From: Leptidea sinapis
Taxonomy: Eukaryota > Arthropoda > Insecta > Lepidoptera > Pieridae
DNA: 64,000 bases
NCBI RefSeq assembly: GCF_905404315.1
Contig: NC_066282.1
Span: 9,634,501 to 9,698,500 of the forward strand
Reading direction: 5' to 3'
The notes below the pieces were generated by a model that saw only the letters and a program-made list of their open reading frames with translations, had not been told where the DNA came from and made no database searches. A program made the translations under genes and the position numbers. Shown here piece by piece: positions 10,291 to 20,914 of the stretch (position 1 is the stretch's first letter; the number at the start of each line of letters is the position of its first letter).

Positions 10291-13200
10291 ATAACTTCAA
10301 TACATTCGAACCATAATCAATGAACTTCTTATGAGCATCGACAATAGACTTTTAAAGTTAATGTATACATCTAAGAGAAATTATTCGTCTAGATAGAGTC
10401 TCTTGCTGTTAGACAAACAATAAAAACAGACCAGGAATATAAGTTTAGCGTGCGTGACAAGCTACGCCGTACACTTTGTACACGATTTGTATGACACATT
10501 GCGTTAGTATGCGTGCGTTGCTCAAATTAGAGGTTGGTTTAAACTCAATTTTTCTCAACGTTTTCACAGTTGTCTATCTAGACGTAGAAATGATCTTGAC
10601 GTTTTTGACGAAGAAATGTCACTCAAACCAACTGACAAAGATATTCACATCGTATTCAGATGTTATTTTAAGATGTCGCTCGCAATTCGCATTACGATGA
10701 ACTCATGAATGTTTCGATGTTATGTGGGGATATTGATTGTAAGTTATGCCTGTATTAGTGTGTTTCATCCCACACGAGATACAGTTGAATTGTATACAAT
10801 ATTGCGGTGGCGTTATTCATGTCGGTATTAATATGGACAACTATATCAACATGTCACTTCCAGACCGCAAATGTATACGTTCTACAATTACGAACAATGT
10901 TAGATATGGGAGGATAGGTAGATATGGGGTCTTGTATTAAAAGTTCTCATATTACAATCGGTTGATGTCAATAAGTTACTACTTTTTTTCTATTAACAAA
11001 GCTTTATTTTTGGGTTTATTGGTTAGATTACTAACCTAACTATTGTTTCTGTCTCTCTGTCTGTCTGTCTGAATGTCGCTGTATGTATAAATAATGGATA
11101 GAATTTCAATCATAAGACCACACTACACAAATAAAAATTTCATCAAGTAATATTTAGAGTGTATTTCATTCATAAATTTTGTCAATTAATCAAATCAAAT
11201 TATTATGTAAATATAAATATTATACTGTTACAACTAAACAGTTATTCGTAAACATATGAAGCTATTACTATTTTGAATACAAACCCCTTACTTCTCATTC
11301 TAATTTAAACTTTATAAATAAGCCTGGCATATGCTTCTGAATTAAATATGACGCCCTGGTACATGTTGTCAGGATGACACGTGATTTAGATCGCTATTAT
11401 TAAACACACTAATATCACCTCTTTAGTAATCATGTTTACCTGGTACCAATGAAGCACACAGACGTGTGTGCATCAGGATCATCAAATTGATACTATCTCT
11501 TCTTATTTTATGTTCGCCTGGTATCAATAAAACGACTTCAAAACGCCAATGTGATTCTCTGCGTCAAGGTTACACCAAGCCAGTTAATATTTTGGCTATA
11601 AATCATCCAATCTCTGAACCAGTTGATTTCTGTGTTTGATTGTGACCATAAATCAAGTGCACGTCATTTATTACAGCCTAAAGCTAGCTAACTCTACGTT
11701 GCTGATCTAACCAGTTTTATAATGTCATATTTTGTTTTATGACCACTCACTTTATTACTTTTTTAGTGATAGATAAATCTATGTTATATATGTTCTATAA
11801 TGTTTTGATTGAGTAACATTAGTTTTCTGCAATCACATTATTTTCGTGTTAATTTATGTAATTATAATTAGTGCCATATTCAGATTTTGAATATTATTTC
11901 TTAATTATAACTTTGTGCACAGTTTTATTTTTGGTCAAAATTTAATTTTTCTTTATAAGATTGGAATTTTTATGTTGCTTGCGTAGCAACCAACCCATAG
12001 GCAGAATACCAGGGTTGTGGCTAGTTTCACAACATAGAGCTGAGCAAACGACCTTTTGTTTTAAAGTTTGTGTATGTGTGTGATTATTATGTTTGTGTTA
12101 TATTTTCTTTCTTCCCTTCTTTCCATATCTCAAATTCTATAATCTATAATTGAGTTAAGTGGTGCGGATAATATTACATCCTACTAATATCTTCCCTTTC
12201 TTGGCATGCGTCCGTGCAGAATGGGATGTCTCTATGCAAACTTAATGGCTGACAGGCTTGCCCTGAATGTTTCAATATGACAACTCTCTCTGTAATCCCT
12301 ACGTGAACATTTTATTGGGATAAAGACTTTAGTTGCGAATGCAACGGGCAAGTAAAAGTTTGTTGCATAAAAGAGAAAATTGTCTTCATTTAAAACTCCA
12401 GAACCGTTGAGCCCAATAACGACATGATCACTTCAACGAAAATAGTTACGTTAGTGGCGGACAGGTGGCGCTTGGTGGCAGTTATTTTTATCCATTGGTC
12501 GAATTGATATGAAACTTAATATATACTCGTATGCATGTGGCAGCAATGGAAAACCAACTAATATGGTTAACACAGGTAATATGCTTTTGATGGTGGAAGC
12601 GTAACGGGCGGCATAATTAAAAGTGTATTTATCATTATAAGAGGGGGCAAACTGACAGAAGACTCACGTGATGATGAATTGATCCACATAATGGAGTGGT
12701 AAGCCAACAGGTGTAAAGATTTGCGTAGCCGGCGTTTAAGGTGGGGGGGAGTATGCTCTTATGTATTTATGTGAGTATGTGGTAAAATTTTAAAAGCGTT
12801 TAAACATAGTATGTTTGCTCAAAGATCAGTTTAACCTACTTCAATATGTCAGTCACAGATAAAATTTAATCACATCATAAAAACTTCTACATTTACTTAT
12901 CTTTAGAAATACATAGTACTTGTAACATTAACCAATATAGTCACCCGTGCAAGGGCAGAAAAACACCGAAAACACAATTAATAGAAAATAGTCCTTGACA
13001 GACTACGTCACGACTGTTAACAATCTTTTAAATTTATATTAACAGTTTCAGCATCTTACATACATACATAAAATGATACACCAAAATTATTCAAATGTTT
13101 TGACTTATTTGTTTATATTGAAAATAAAGAAAAATAAGTGATAAATCATAAAAAAAGGCTCAGAAAGATTAAGAGTGCAGTAGATGTATCAATTCGCATA

Positions 13201-13377
13201 CACTGTTAATAAGAAAAGGTATTATGCGAGCCATTATATATTTAAACTAATAGCTAAAAATGGTATCAATATAAAAAAGAAAATCTGACAGGACCGACCA
13301 AGCACCCGTTCCCGAGAGTGACGGACTAACAAGCTATCGCTTCCGACGAACATATCTTTGAAATCAATAATAATTAG
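10291..13377. other. Three kilobases with no gene or recognised transposon
   Basis: AT-rich, unique-looking DNA. A (CTGT)n/(CTCT)n microsatellite occurs at about 11048-11075 and a (TACA)n stretch near 13060. Plus frames at 10476-10700 and 10746-10940 are short and featureless. This is the longest stretch in the window without a transposon I can name. Confidence 0.45.
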
Positions 13378-13553
13378 CCACAACCTGAGAGTTGAACAAA
13401 GCATACTAGATTTTATGACGATACGTCACTCGAACGGTTAGCTCAGTTGGAAGAGCACTCGAGTCCCACATCGTTCATTAAATTGTGTTTTCAGATTTTT
13501 TTTGTATATTAATCCTAGAAGTGAGGGTTATCACTTTAAAAACATAATAAATT
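13378..13553 (+). repeat. tRNA-like repeat unit 1, internally deleted
   Basis: The unit runs from GCCACAACCTGAGAGTTGAA through ACGATACGTCACTCGAAC to TCACTTTAAAAACATAA. Inside, GAACGGTTAGCTCAGTTGGA and AGAGCACTCGAGTCCCACAT show a tRNA-like D-arm joined straight to the acceptor end. The anticodon and most of the T-arm are missing, apparently by deletion between short CTCG repeats. Unit 2 follows at 13650. Confidence 0.7.
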
Positions 13554-13649
13554 GCTTAGATTTGTAAGAGCGACATCTCAAGTCAATTTCCTTATTTCAA
13601 AACTGGGGTTGATCAGGTTATCAACTGTAAGTAGATCCTGTAGATGAAG

Positions 13650-13850
13650 CCACAACCTGAGAGTTGAATAAAGCATACAAGATTTTATGACGATACGTCA
13701 CTCGAACGATTAGCCAGTTGGAAGAGCACTCGCACGGAACGCGAGAGGTCATGGGTTCGAGTCCCGCATCGTTCATAATATTTTGTATTTGAATTTTATT
13801 TGTGTATTAATCCTAGAAGGAATGGTTATCACTTTAAAAACATAACAAAT
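13650..13850 (+). repeat. tRNA-like repeat unit 2, complete
   Basis: Same unit as 13378-13553 but with the whole tRNA-like core. The two are direct repeats separated by about 96 bases and share flanks on both sides (GCCACAACCTGAGAGTTGAA upstream, TATCACTTTAAAAACATAA downstream). That indicates segmental tandem duplication rather than two separate insertions. Confidence 0.7.
13706..13778 (+). pseudogene. tRNA-like pseudogene (SINE-type tRNA head)
   Basis: GAACGAT and ATCGTTC form a perfect 7-bp acceptor stem. The D-arm (TTAGCCAGTTGGAAGAGC) lacks a base seen in the sister unit. The anticodon stem CTCGC/GCGAG closes a 7-base loop ACGGAAC, and the B box GGTTCGAGTCC is intact. Position 33 is C instead of the invariant T, and the T-stem has a mismatch, so it is unlikely to be a working tRNA. 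Minus-strand relatives at 7240-7380 and 8060-8190 mark it as a dispersed repeat. Confidence 0.65.
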
Positions 13851-14216
13851 CAATAATAGTTATTGCAATTTTTTAACATTTCATACAAATTGCACATTAT
13901 CTGAAGTGGCTCAATATAAAAACAATTTTATTCAATCGTTGTCAAAATCCCGCAACTTCGACAATAATTTGATCGCGGTTGAAGTTTGATTGAATTAATC
14001 TATAAAAGAAGATTAAAATATTTCATACAAAAACCCATTTAATTTGATTGAAATGAAACTTATACGACTTCACATTCGAATTTATTGACGCTATCGGATT
14101 GAGAGCCTATACGCAGTATCAAATCATTTTCCTAAATTACATTTCAAATGTTAAAGAGAATTCACCTGATATACGATATTATCCTTTTAAGTTTGGATTA
14201 GGGACAGTTTTTTACT

Positions 14217-14322
14217 GAACACTTTGTCATTACGTGGCTTTGTATTCAATGCACGGTCGCAACATGAATGTACGAAAACTCAGCCTATAGAGGCTTAGGC
14301 AGAGTTTTGCTTCAGACCACTA
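14217..14322 (-). repeat. Interspersed repeat with terminal palindrome, copy 2
   Basis: The reverse complement reads CTGAAGCAAAACTCTGCCTA, TATAGGCTGAGTTTTCGT and GACCGTGCATTGAATAC, matching 10037-10145. The copies are inverted and about 4.1 kb apart. Confidence 0.55.
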
Positions 14323-14577
14323 GAAGAAACATTTTAAAGTGAAACTTTTATTACATCGTCTCAAACTTTATCGTCTGTGTTTGTTGCATGTCGCGTGACG
14401 GTCGGGCGGCGCCTATAGTTCGTAGCAGCTGACCGTGTAGTGTATAGACTATTACTCATTTGTGCCAGTGCTCCGCGTTATTTTGAGTTAAATGTCTATA
14501 ATATGAAAAAAAAAGTTTCACTTTTACCATGGTTTCATAAAACCACACAATCCTTTTTTTTATTATTAATTACTTGC

Positions 14578-15033
14578 TTTTACCCGTGACTTCGTGCGCA
14601 TGCAATAGTTACATTGGGTAGTATTTTTTTTTTTAAATAATACTCACTTTGCAAATAATACACAACAACTATAATAAACTTAGGTTAATACATTTTTATA
14701 AACTACCAATTATAGAACTTTTATCCCCCTTTTTCATCCTCAGTTCTAAATTTTAAAAGTGCTATGACAATTAATATTTATTTATTTCTTATCAAGTGCC
14801 TAAATACAAAGTTTCATGGTGTTATTTTCGATAATGATGAACTTTCATACAAACTTCCACTCTCTATTTCAACCCCACCAAGCCTTTTATTCGCCATAAA
14901 AGATAGCCTATGTCCTTTCTCAAGCTCTTGTCTATCTCTGTACTAAATTTCATCAACATCGGTTCAGCGGTGTAGGCGTGAAATCGGTACAAACAAAACT
15001 TAGATTCTAATAAATAATATACGTAGGGATTCA
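14578..15033 (+). repeat. Interspersed repeat of the CCGTGACTTCGT type
   Basis: ACCCGTGACTTCGTGCGC, AAAAGATAGCCTATGTCC, CTCTGTACTAAATTTCATCA and ATCGGTTCAGCGGTGTAGGC occur in an order I associate with a repeat very common in insect introns. A related start, CCGCGACTTAGTCCGTGTGG, is at 34000. I cannot say whether it is a Helitron or a LINE 3' end. The short frames inside are not real genes. Confidence 0.5.
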
Positions 15034-15791
15034 TAGCTGTACGTACATAAAGTCTATAAATTTTTTTACGTGTGGAACTAATGCAACTTATGAGCACAAA
15101 GTGAAGTCTTAGTCAAGGGTTCCCCGTTGGTAGCTCTGCGAGTAACGAACCTTAAGGTTACGATAAAGAACACACTTCGATAAAAAATCGTTGTGAAAAG
15201 ATATCGTTAGTCTGTGAACAACAGAAATACACATAAATCCGCGCACTGTGAAAATTAATCGTTTGCGATTTAAAATTATTGTAAATTATAAATAAATTTT
15301 TAAAAATCGCAACCAATAATTTCGTAGAGCGCGCTTACCATGTGTACTTGTAACATTTGAAATTTTCTCAACATAGTCCAAATAGTGTCCGTTGATCGAG
15401 TGGTATATGCGACTGACGTCTGAGTAACGGTTGTAGGATCGATTCCGCTGGGAAAAGAAGTCTTATTAGAATATGTTCTTAGTTCATTAAACGTTCACAA
15501 ATGTAAGAGTTGTAAGGAGAAGATTGATATTTCATTCTTAGTTCGTAAATCTATACAGTACCTACTCCATGTTAACTTATAAAAAATACAATACGTAGTA
15601 CCATTAATTAAGCCAATAAAGAAAAATGCAAACATAGTAAAAGCAAATTAATGAAACACAACTACAAATGATATTAATCTTGCTTGAAAAAATTATAGAA
15701 TAAGGATGAAAGCAAAAGACCCTCGTGATGAGAAGTGGTGAAGGAACCGGCCATGGACACCCGCAAAACTAGGGGTCAAAAGATACGTTCA
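15034..15791. other. No gene seen
   Basis: AT-rich DNA without repeat ends or open frames of interest. Confidence 0.45.
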
Positions 15792-16148
15792 ACATCATCA
15801 TCATCGGCCAGAAGACGTCCACTGCTGGACAAAGGCCTCCCCCAAAGATTTCCATGACAATCGGTCCTGCGCTGCCCTCATCCAACGTATTCCGGCGATC
15901 TTGACCAGATCGTTGGTCCATCTTGTGGGGGGCCTACCAACACTGCGTCTTCCGGTACGTGTTCGCCATTCGAGGACTTTACTGCCCCATCTGTCCGTCG
16001 AACTATGTGCCCTGCCCACTGCCACTTCAGTTTCGCAATCAGTTGGACTATGTCTCATTTCTGATTCGATGTCGCAGGGAAACTCCGAGCATAGCCCTCT
16101 CCATTGCCCTCTGAGTGACTATGAGCTTTCTCATAAGGCCCATAGTTT
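15792..16148 (-). pseudogene. RTE-type LINE 3' end with C-terminal ORF
   Basis: The minus frame 15801-16058 (85 codons) ends the RTE-clade endonuclease-reverse transcriptase: DRWGSKVLEWRTRTGRRSVG, RPPTRWTNDLVKIAGIRWMR, AAQDRLSWKSLGEAFVQQW. The coding part is followed by a (GATGAT)n tail, seen here as ATCATCATCAT on the plus strand. Upstream the frame shifts and decays. The copy is 5'-truncated. Other tails are at 9750, 52708, 58896 and 63811. Confidence 0.75.
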
Positions 16149-16289
16149 AGTTAAGATAGGTTGCCAGCCTTTAATTTGGGAGTTTGCTTAAGATATAAGG
16201 AACCAAAACTGATATATTGAGCCATTCGGGGTATCGCCTTGCACTAAGACATGCATGCTTCTTTGAGACAAGCATATAACTACTGGCAG

Positions 16290-16470
16290 GATTAAACAGG
16301 CAACTGCGAAACACAACGAATTTTGTCGCGCTCAGCCGCGAAAGGTCCCTGAGACATATCAGTTTGGAAAAACTGCAGTGGCTGCCACCACAGAGAGGCT
16401 GTGCGAGGTAAGAAATTTCTTGCAACACGCACGGTTGTGGAATACCAGACTTCAACATGTGCGGATGAAA
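16290..16470 (-). pseudogene. LINE-C ORF2 C-terminal remnant
   Basis: The minus strand encodes VWYSTTVRVARNFLPRTASL followed by WWQPLQFFQTDMSQGPF, comparable to the jockey/CR1 tail VR.ARN.LPRT..LWN.LP..VF...YDLG. It resembles LINE-A in architecture but differs in sequence. A plus copy of this type lies at 39766-39865. Confidence 0.55.
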
Positions 16471-16555
16471 TTTCGTATTTTGACGTGATATCTGGTGGAG
16501 GGATTCAGCTGCTGGTATAAACCCGAACTAAACCTCTGAGCACTTTCTTTGAAAC

Positions 16556-16850
16556 TAAGGGTCGAGACGAGTAGGACGTTCAGCTGATGGTAATTGATAC
16601 ACCCTGCCCATTACAATGCAGTGCCGCTCAGGATTCTTGAAAAACTCAAAAATTCTGAGTGGCACTACAACTGCGCTCATCACCTTGAAACATAAGCTGT
16701 CAAGTCTCATTTGCCCAGTAATTTCACTAGCTACGGCGCCCTTCAGACCGAAACACTGTAATGCTTACACATAACTGCTTCACGGCAGAAATAGGCGGCT
16801 TTGTGGTACCGGCAAATAGCTGGCATCCGGTGCAAAGAACTTCCACTGGT
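16556..16850 (-). mobile_element. ~300-bp A-tailed repeat, nearly complete
   Basis: The reverse complement runs from CCAGTGG...CTTTGCACCGGATG to the 3' tail CAGCTGAACGTCCTACTCG. It includes the internal hairpin of CAGTGCCGCTCAG and CTGAGTGGCACT around a TTTTTGAG-type loop. No open frame or tRNA boxes are apparent. The family is best seen as a SINE-like repeat; about fifteen copies lie in the window. Confidence 0.8.
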
Positions 16851-17367
16851 AATATGTGCGCAAAAAGATGGAGAGAGAACCCACATCTCTACGCCATTGT
16901 GAAGTAGAATAGAAAATATTATGATATAAATTTCCCAACCAAGTTAATGTAGATGTAGAAGCAGCAAATATGATTTTCTATTCAGGATTTATAGCTTTGC
17001 TGTCCGATCGGAAGACACATAATATAATAGTATGCGAGTGAATTATTAGATAAATTAAAGCGATGTATACCGAATAGCATAATTGTGGTGACCCAGATTA
17101 TTGTAACAAGGGTGAAAGAGAATGTTTTGGGTACGTAATGTGAAATATTAATGTTTGTTCAAATTTAATTTCGCATGTCAACCGTTTCGTTTTTGTCACT
17201 CTGTGCATATACAATTTATTAATGATCTGAAGCTCCCTGTTTTAATTAGTGCTTTTCTTTGATTTTAGTTTGTGACATAATTGTTCTTTTTCTTAATCTC
17301 TTCATAATTCTAAATTATAATAATTTATAATTCTTATTTGAATGTTTTATTTAAATAAATTGGCACT
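16851..17367. other. No gene seen
   Basis: AT-rich DNA without recognised elements. Confidence 0.4.
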
Positions 17368-17970
17368 TTTTTAGGGTTTCGTAGCTAGATGACAAAAAAT
17401 GGAAACATTATAGATTCGTCATCTCTGTCTGTCCGTCCGTATGTCAAAGCTACTTTTTTCCGAAACTATAACAACTATACTGTTAAAACTTGGTTAATAG
17501 ATGTATTCTGTGAACCCCATTAACATTTTCACACAAAAATTGAAAAAAAAATACAATAAATTTTGGGCGTATATATATACTATACTTTGAACTGAAACTC
17601 AAAAATTATTTTTTCATCAAACGTTTGTGGGGTGGGTATCTATGGATAGGTCCTCAAAAATGCTATTTAGGTTTCTGATATCATTTTTTTCAAAACTGAA
17701 TAGTTTACGCGAGAGGCACTTCCAAAGTGATAAATAAAATGTGTGTAATCCCTGTAACTTCTAAAATAAGAGAATGATAAAGCTAAAAAAAATATATGAT
17801 GTACATTACCTTGCAAACTTCCACCGAAAATTAGTTTGAACGAGATCTCCGAAGTAGTTTTTTTATTATACGTATAAATGATGAGTATTTTGCCTCTTTC
17901 ATTTAAATACATAATTTAATATCCCTTTTAGATCCCTTCATGGGCGGGTCTGACTCACACTTGGCCGCTT
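17368..17970 (+). repeat. Dispersed repeat ending CCCATGAAGGG.../GACTCGCAC
   Basis: The ~600-bp unit contains GTCTGTCCGTCCGTATGTC, CCGAAACTATAACAACTATA, ACTGTTAAAACTTGGTTAA, GGATAGGTCCTC, ATGATGTACATTACC and CCTTCATGGGCGGGTCTGAC. The reverse complement occupies 44303-45045, and a fragment is at 57190-57310. It is a widespread lepidopteran intronic repeat as far as I recall, without coding capacity. The 81-codon minus frame within it is not a gene. Confidence 0.6.
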
Positions 17971-18186
17971 TTATTGCGTTTATGACAGTAAATTTGTGAT
18001 TCTGGCGTTTATAGAAAATAATGTGAATTTAATATCTTCCAGGTATTACGGTTACAATTCATTCTGCTTTGAGTTAGTGTAAAAATTCCATCTTAAGCAT
18101 AAATGTGACAAAAGGAGCTAGAAATGGAGGATCAAAGCAATATAATATAGGAAAATTTATTGAAGTAGGCGTTTGCGGAAATCCAT

Positions 18187-18410
18187 AATTATCCAAATGA
18201 TTTGAGTTTTCTTTAGTGTCAATTTCACCAATATTTGTCTTAAAACAATTCGACACGTGTATCGCCTCTACACGAGGCTTCCTCAAGACGTGTTGACTAG
18301 CCAAAATCTGTCACGAGACATAGTATAGAGTCTCGAAACACGTGTCGAATTGTTTAAAGACAAATATTGGCGGAATTAACACTAAAGAAAACTCAAATCA
18401 TTTGGACAAT
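18187..18410. repeat. Inverted repeat, ~75-bp arms, ACACGTGTCGAATTG family
   Basis: The left arm (about 18187-18263) reads TTTGAGTTTTCTTTAGTGTC ... ACAATTCGACACGTGT. The right arm (about 18335-18410) is its reverse complement at roughly 90% identity, across a ~75-bp spacer containing CTCTACACGAGGC and CAAGACGTGTTG. A further copy with one arm is at 37770-37985. The two arms may be two insertions in opposite orientation or one foldback element. Confidence 0.6.
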
Positions 18411-18589
18411 AAAATATATATCGTGAGTACCCGTCATAATAATTACAAGGAGCTAGAAAGTTCCATATTCAGAATAGACGTTATTGTCGACGCCAACAAA
18501 ACCTCTGCCAAACTCTGTAGATAATCCTGAAATACGTTAGTCACTAGCAGAGTACCGATTTTTACACGTTAATGTATAGGCATAAAGGC

Positions 18590-18690
18590 ATAAAGGCATT
18601 TATTTTCTTAATTGATTCCTTTAGAATTGTTTTTGATGTCACTTCTAATATACTAGATACTACTACCGCTTCGGAAACAAATGGTCTTGT
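18590..18690. repeat. LINE-E 3' tail fragment
   Basis: TTAATTGATTCCTTTAGAAT, ATACTAGATACTACTACCGC and CGGAAACAAATGG match 55605-55745, where GCGGCGCAAGAAACTCTCCC follows. The pattern is that of a LINE 3' UTR. No coding sequence remains. Confidence 0.45.
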
Positions 18691-18792
18691 TAATCTAGCC
18701 TACGTAGGCCTAGCCTAGCCTCTCCTAATTTAATTTTACGAAACTACACACATTCACGTCTTTCTCACAGGAGTACGTAGAGTTTAAATTTT

Positions 18793-19137
18793 CCCAGTGG
18801 GAGGCTCCTTTGCACAGGATGCCGGCTAGATTATGGGTGCTGACGTGCCTATTTATGCCGTGAAGCAGTAATAATATAGTAATAAACACAGTTATGCATA
18901 CACATTAGTGTATGCATTACTGTGTTTCGGTTGAAAGGCGGAGAAGCTAGTGAAACTACCGGTCAAATGAGACTTAAAATCTTATGTCTCAAGGTGACGA
19001 GCGCAGTTGTAGTGCCACTCTGTATTTTTGGGTCTTTTAAGTATCCTGAGCGGCACTGCGTTGTAATGGGCAGGGAGTATCAATTATAATCAGCTGAACC
19101 TTCGGCTCGTCTCCTCTCTTATTTTCATAAAAAAAAC
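18793..19137 (+). mobile_element. ~300-bp A-tailed repeat, plus copy with short insertion
   Basis: It starts CCCAGTGGGAGGCTCCTTTG, CACAGGATGCCGGC and ends CTCTTATTTTCATAAAAAAA, the 3' A-tail. The central CAGTAATG...CATTACTG palindrome is expanded by about 35 bases. First of three adjoining copies of this family. Confidence 0.8.
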
Positions 19138-19149
19138 TACCAGGGGATG

Positions 19150-19362
19150 CATTTTAGTACAGAATTCCGGCCCCAAATTCTAAGCGGCATCTCAATTGCG
19201 CTTATCAATTTGAAATATTAGTTGTTAAGTTTCATTATCCCTTGTTATTTCATTAGATACGGCGCCCTTCCAACCGAAACACAATAGTGCTTGCACATTA
19301 CTGCTTGACAGCAGAAAAAAAAGCACCGCTGTGATTTCGTTATCCGGTGCGAAGAAGTCTTC
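19150..19362 (-). mobile_element. ~300-bp repeat, decayed minus copy
   Basis: ATTCTAAGCGGCATCTCAAT, GATACGGCGCCCTTCC and GAAACACAATAGTGC follow the family order in reverse orientation. The first ~70 bases of the 3' tail are missing. It is the most diverged of the three adjoining copies and probably the oldest. Confidence 0.7.
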
Positions 19363-19371
19363 CAATTTTTT

Positions 19372-19659
19372 TTCATGAAAATAATGGACGAGACGAGCAG
19401 GAAGTTCAGCTGATGGTAATTGATACACTCTTCCCATTACAATGCAGCGTCACTAAAGATCATTGAGTAACCCAAAAATTCTGAGCGGCACTAAAACTGC
19501 GCTCTAAATCTCATTTGTCCAGTAATTTCATTAGCTACGGCGCCCTTCCGACCAAATTAAAGTAATGCTTACACATTACCGCTTCACGGCAGAAATAGGC
19601 GCCGTGTTGTGGTACCCATTATCTGGCCGGCATTCTGTGCAAAGGAGCCTCCCACTGAT
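19372..19659 (-). mobile_element. ~300-bp A-tailed repeat, minus copy
   Basis: It runs from ATGAAAATAATGGACGAGAC (tail side) to GGAGCCTCCCACTG (head side). The hairpin arm nearest the tail is altered to GCAGCGTCACTAAAGATCAT. It directly abuts the older minus copy, which together with the plus copy makes an 870-bp block of this repeat. Confidence 0.8.
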
Positions 19660-20233
19660 AAACTTGTAGAAACCAACCAAAATTAGCATCATGATAAAAT
19701 TTATAATTTCTATTACTCGTTCATTAAAGCTTATACTTTCTCACGAACAGCTTGGCCTCTTTAAATCGTTTCTTAAAAGACCGCATAATATAAGGCTTTT
19801 GAGTTAAAAGTAATGCAGAAGCCGTGTTTTCAATCTTGACCTACTTATGATTATTATATGTTTGGTATTCGAAACGCGTCGTTTTCTTAAATACAGAAAA
19901 ATATCAATACACTTAGATTAGGGAGTGTTGGTGTTACGTTCTACGCAGTATGAGTAACAAGACTAGAGCGTATACACTTCACTGAGTTTAGTCGTCTAAA
20001 TTCAGTCGCTACTGAATTTAGACAAGTATAATCGCATACAGGACGATAGCATCCTAAATTCAGAAAAAAGATCCATCCTTAGATGGTGTTTGACTGACTG
20101 AATCATTTAGAAGCCTAATTAGAAATGCATTTAGGAAATTGTTATCGTATAAGGTTACTGATTTCAGTGGCTCGTCGTGCGTGACGTGTCGTACGTAGGA
20201 TAGTATCTTGCTTTTGAATGAACGGTGTGACAA
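19660..20233. other. No gene seen
   Basis: AT-rich DNA. ACTTCACTGAGTTTAGTCG and GAATTTAGACAAGTATAATC near 20000 form weak local repeats. No open frame. Confidence 0.4.
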
Positions 20234-20680
20234 TCTTATATATAAAATTCTCGTGTCACGGTGTACGTAATTGAACTCCTCCGAAGTGGCTCGACCGATT
20301 TTCGTGAATCTTAGCGTGCATATCGGCTAGGGTGGAGAATCGGACAACATCTATTTTCCATCCCCTTAAATGTTAAAAAAATTTAAGGGTTAACCCTAAT
20401 TTTTTTATTTTTTTTTGGCCAAAATTTTATGGTTTTATTTTTTTATGATGCCGCATAATAAAATACATACAACCTTAAATTTTCAACCCTCTACGATCAA
20501 CACCTATTTTTGTATCGCGATTTTTATAATATTCTATTCCATCCACAGATCCGCAATAGGGTTGCAAGATGGCAATCGAATACAATAATTATAGTACGAT
20601 ATATTTGGCAGGTCTGAGAATAGGATCCTAAATTTTTTTATTACTTTATATGGCAATACAACGTTTGCTGGGTCATCTAG
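20234..20680 (+). mobile_element. Helitron-like non-autonomous element
   Basis: The element starts A|TCTTATATATAAAATTCTCG and ends ACGTTTGCTGGGTCATCTAG|T. A 5' TC, a 3' CTAG and insertion between A and T without target duplication are Helitron hallmarks. Inner blocks include CTCCTCCGAAGTGGCTC, TCTATTTTCCATCCCC, CTACGATCAACACC, CCATCCACAGATCCGCAA and ATGGCAATCGAATACAAT. Sister copies lie at 32208, 34701 and 38401. There is no Rep or helicase sequence. Confidence 0.7.
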
Positions 20681-20914
20681 TATTTAATAATAATATGTCA
20701 AATGATCTCGAATCCATTCGTAGATGATTTCTGAAGTTTGCTGGATCTAAAACACCCATAATGTCTATGTTTGGTAACTTGCCGCGCAGTAATAAGTGTT
20801 CTTTCACTCATGTTCTTATTTAAATTGAGCCAACGGCATCGGCTTGGCAAAGACCATTTTTTTGGTGTCTGGAGCCATCCTCGTATATGACACGTTAGAC
20901 GTCGTCGCGATTAA

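Noticed and set aside
11048..11075. CTGT/CTCT microsatellite as a regulatory element
   Set aside because: Short simple repeat with no associated gene or motif; only its presence can be recorded.
14578..15033. Protein-coding frames (60 and 77 codons) within the repeat
   Set aside because: They overlap on opposite strands in a repeat class known from many insect introns; no domain is visible.
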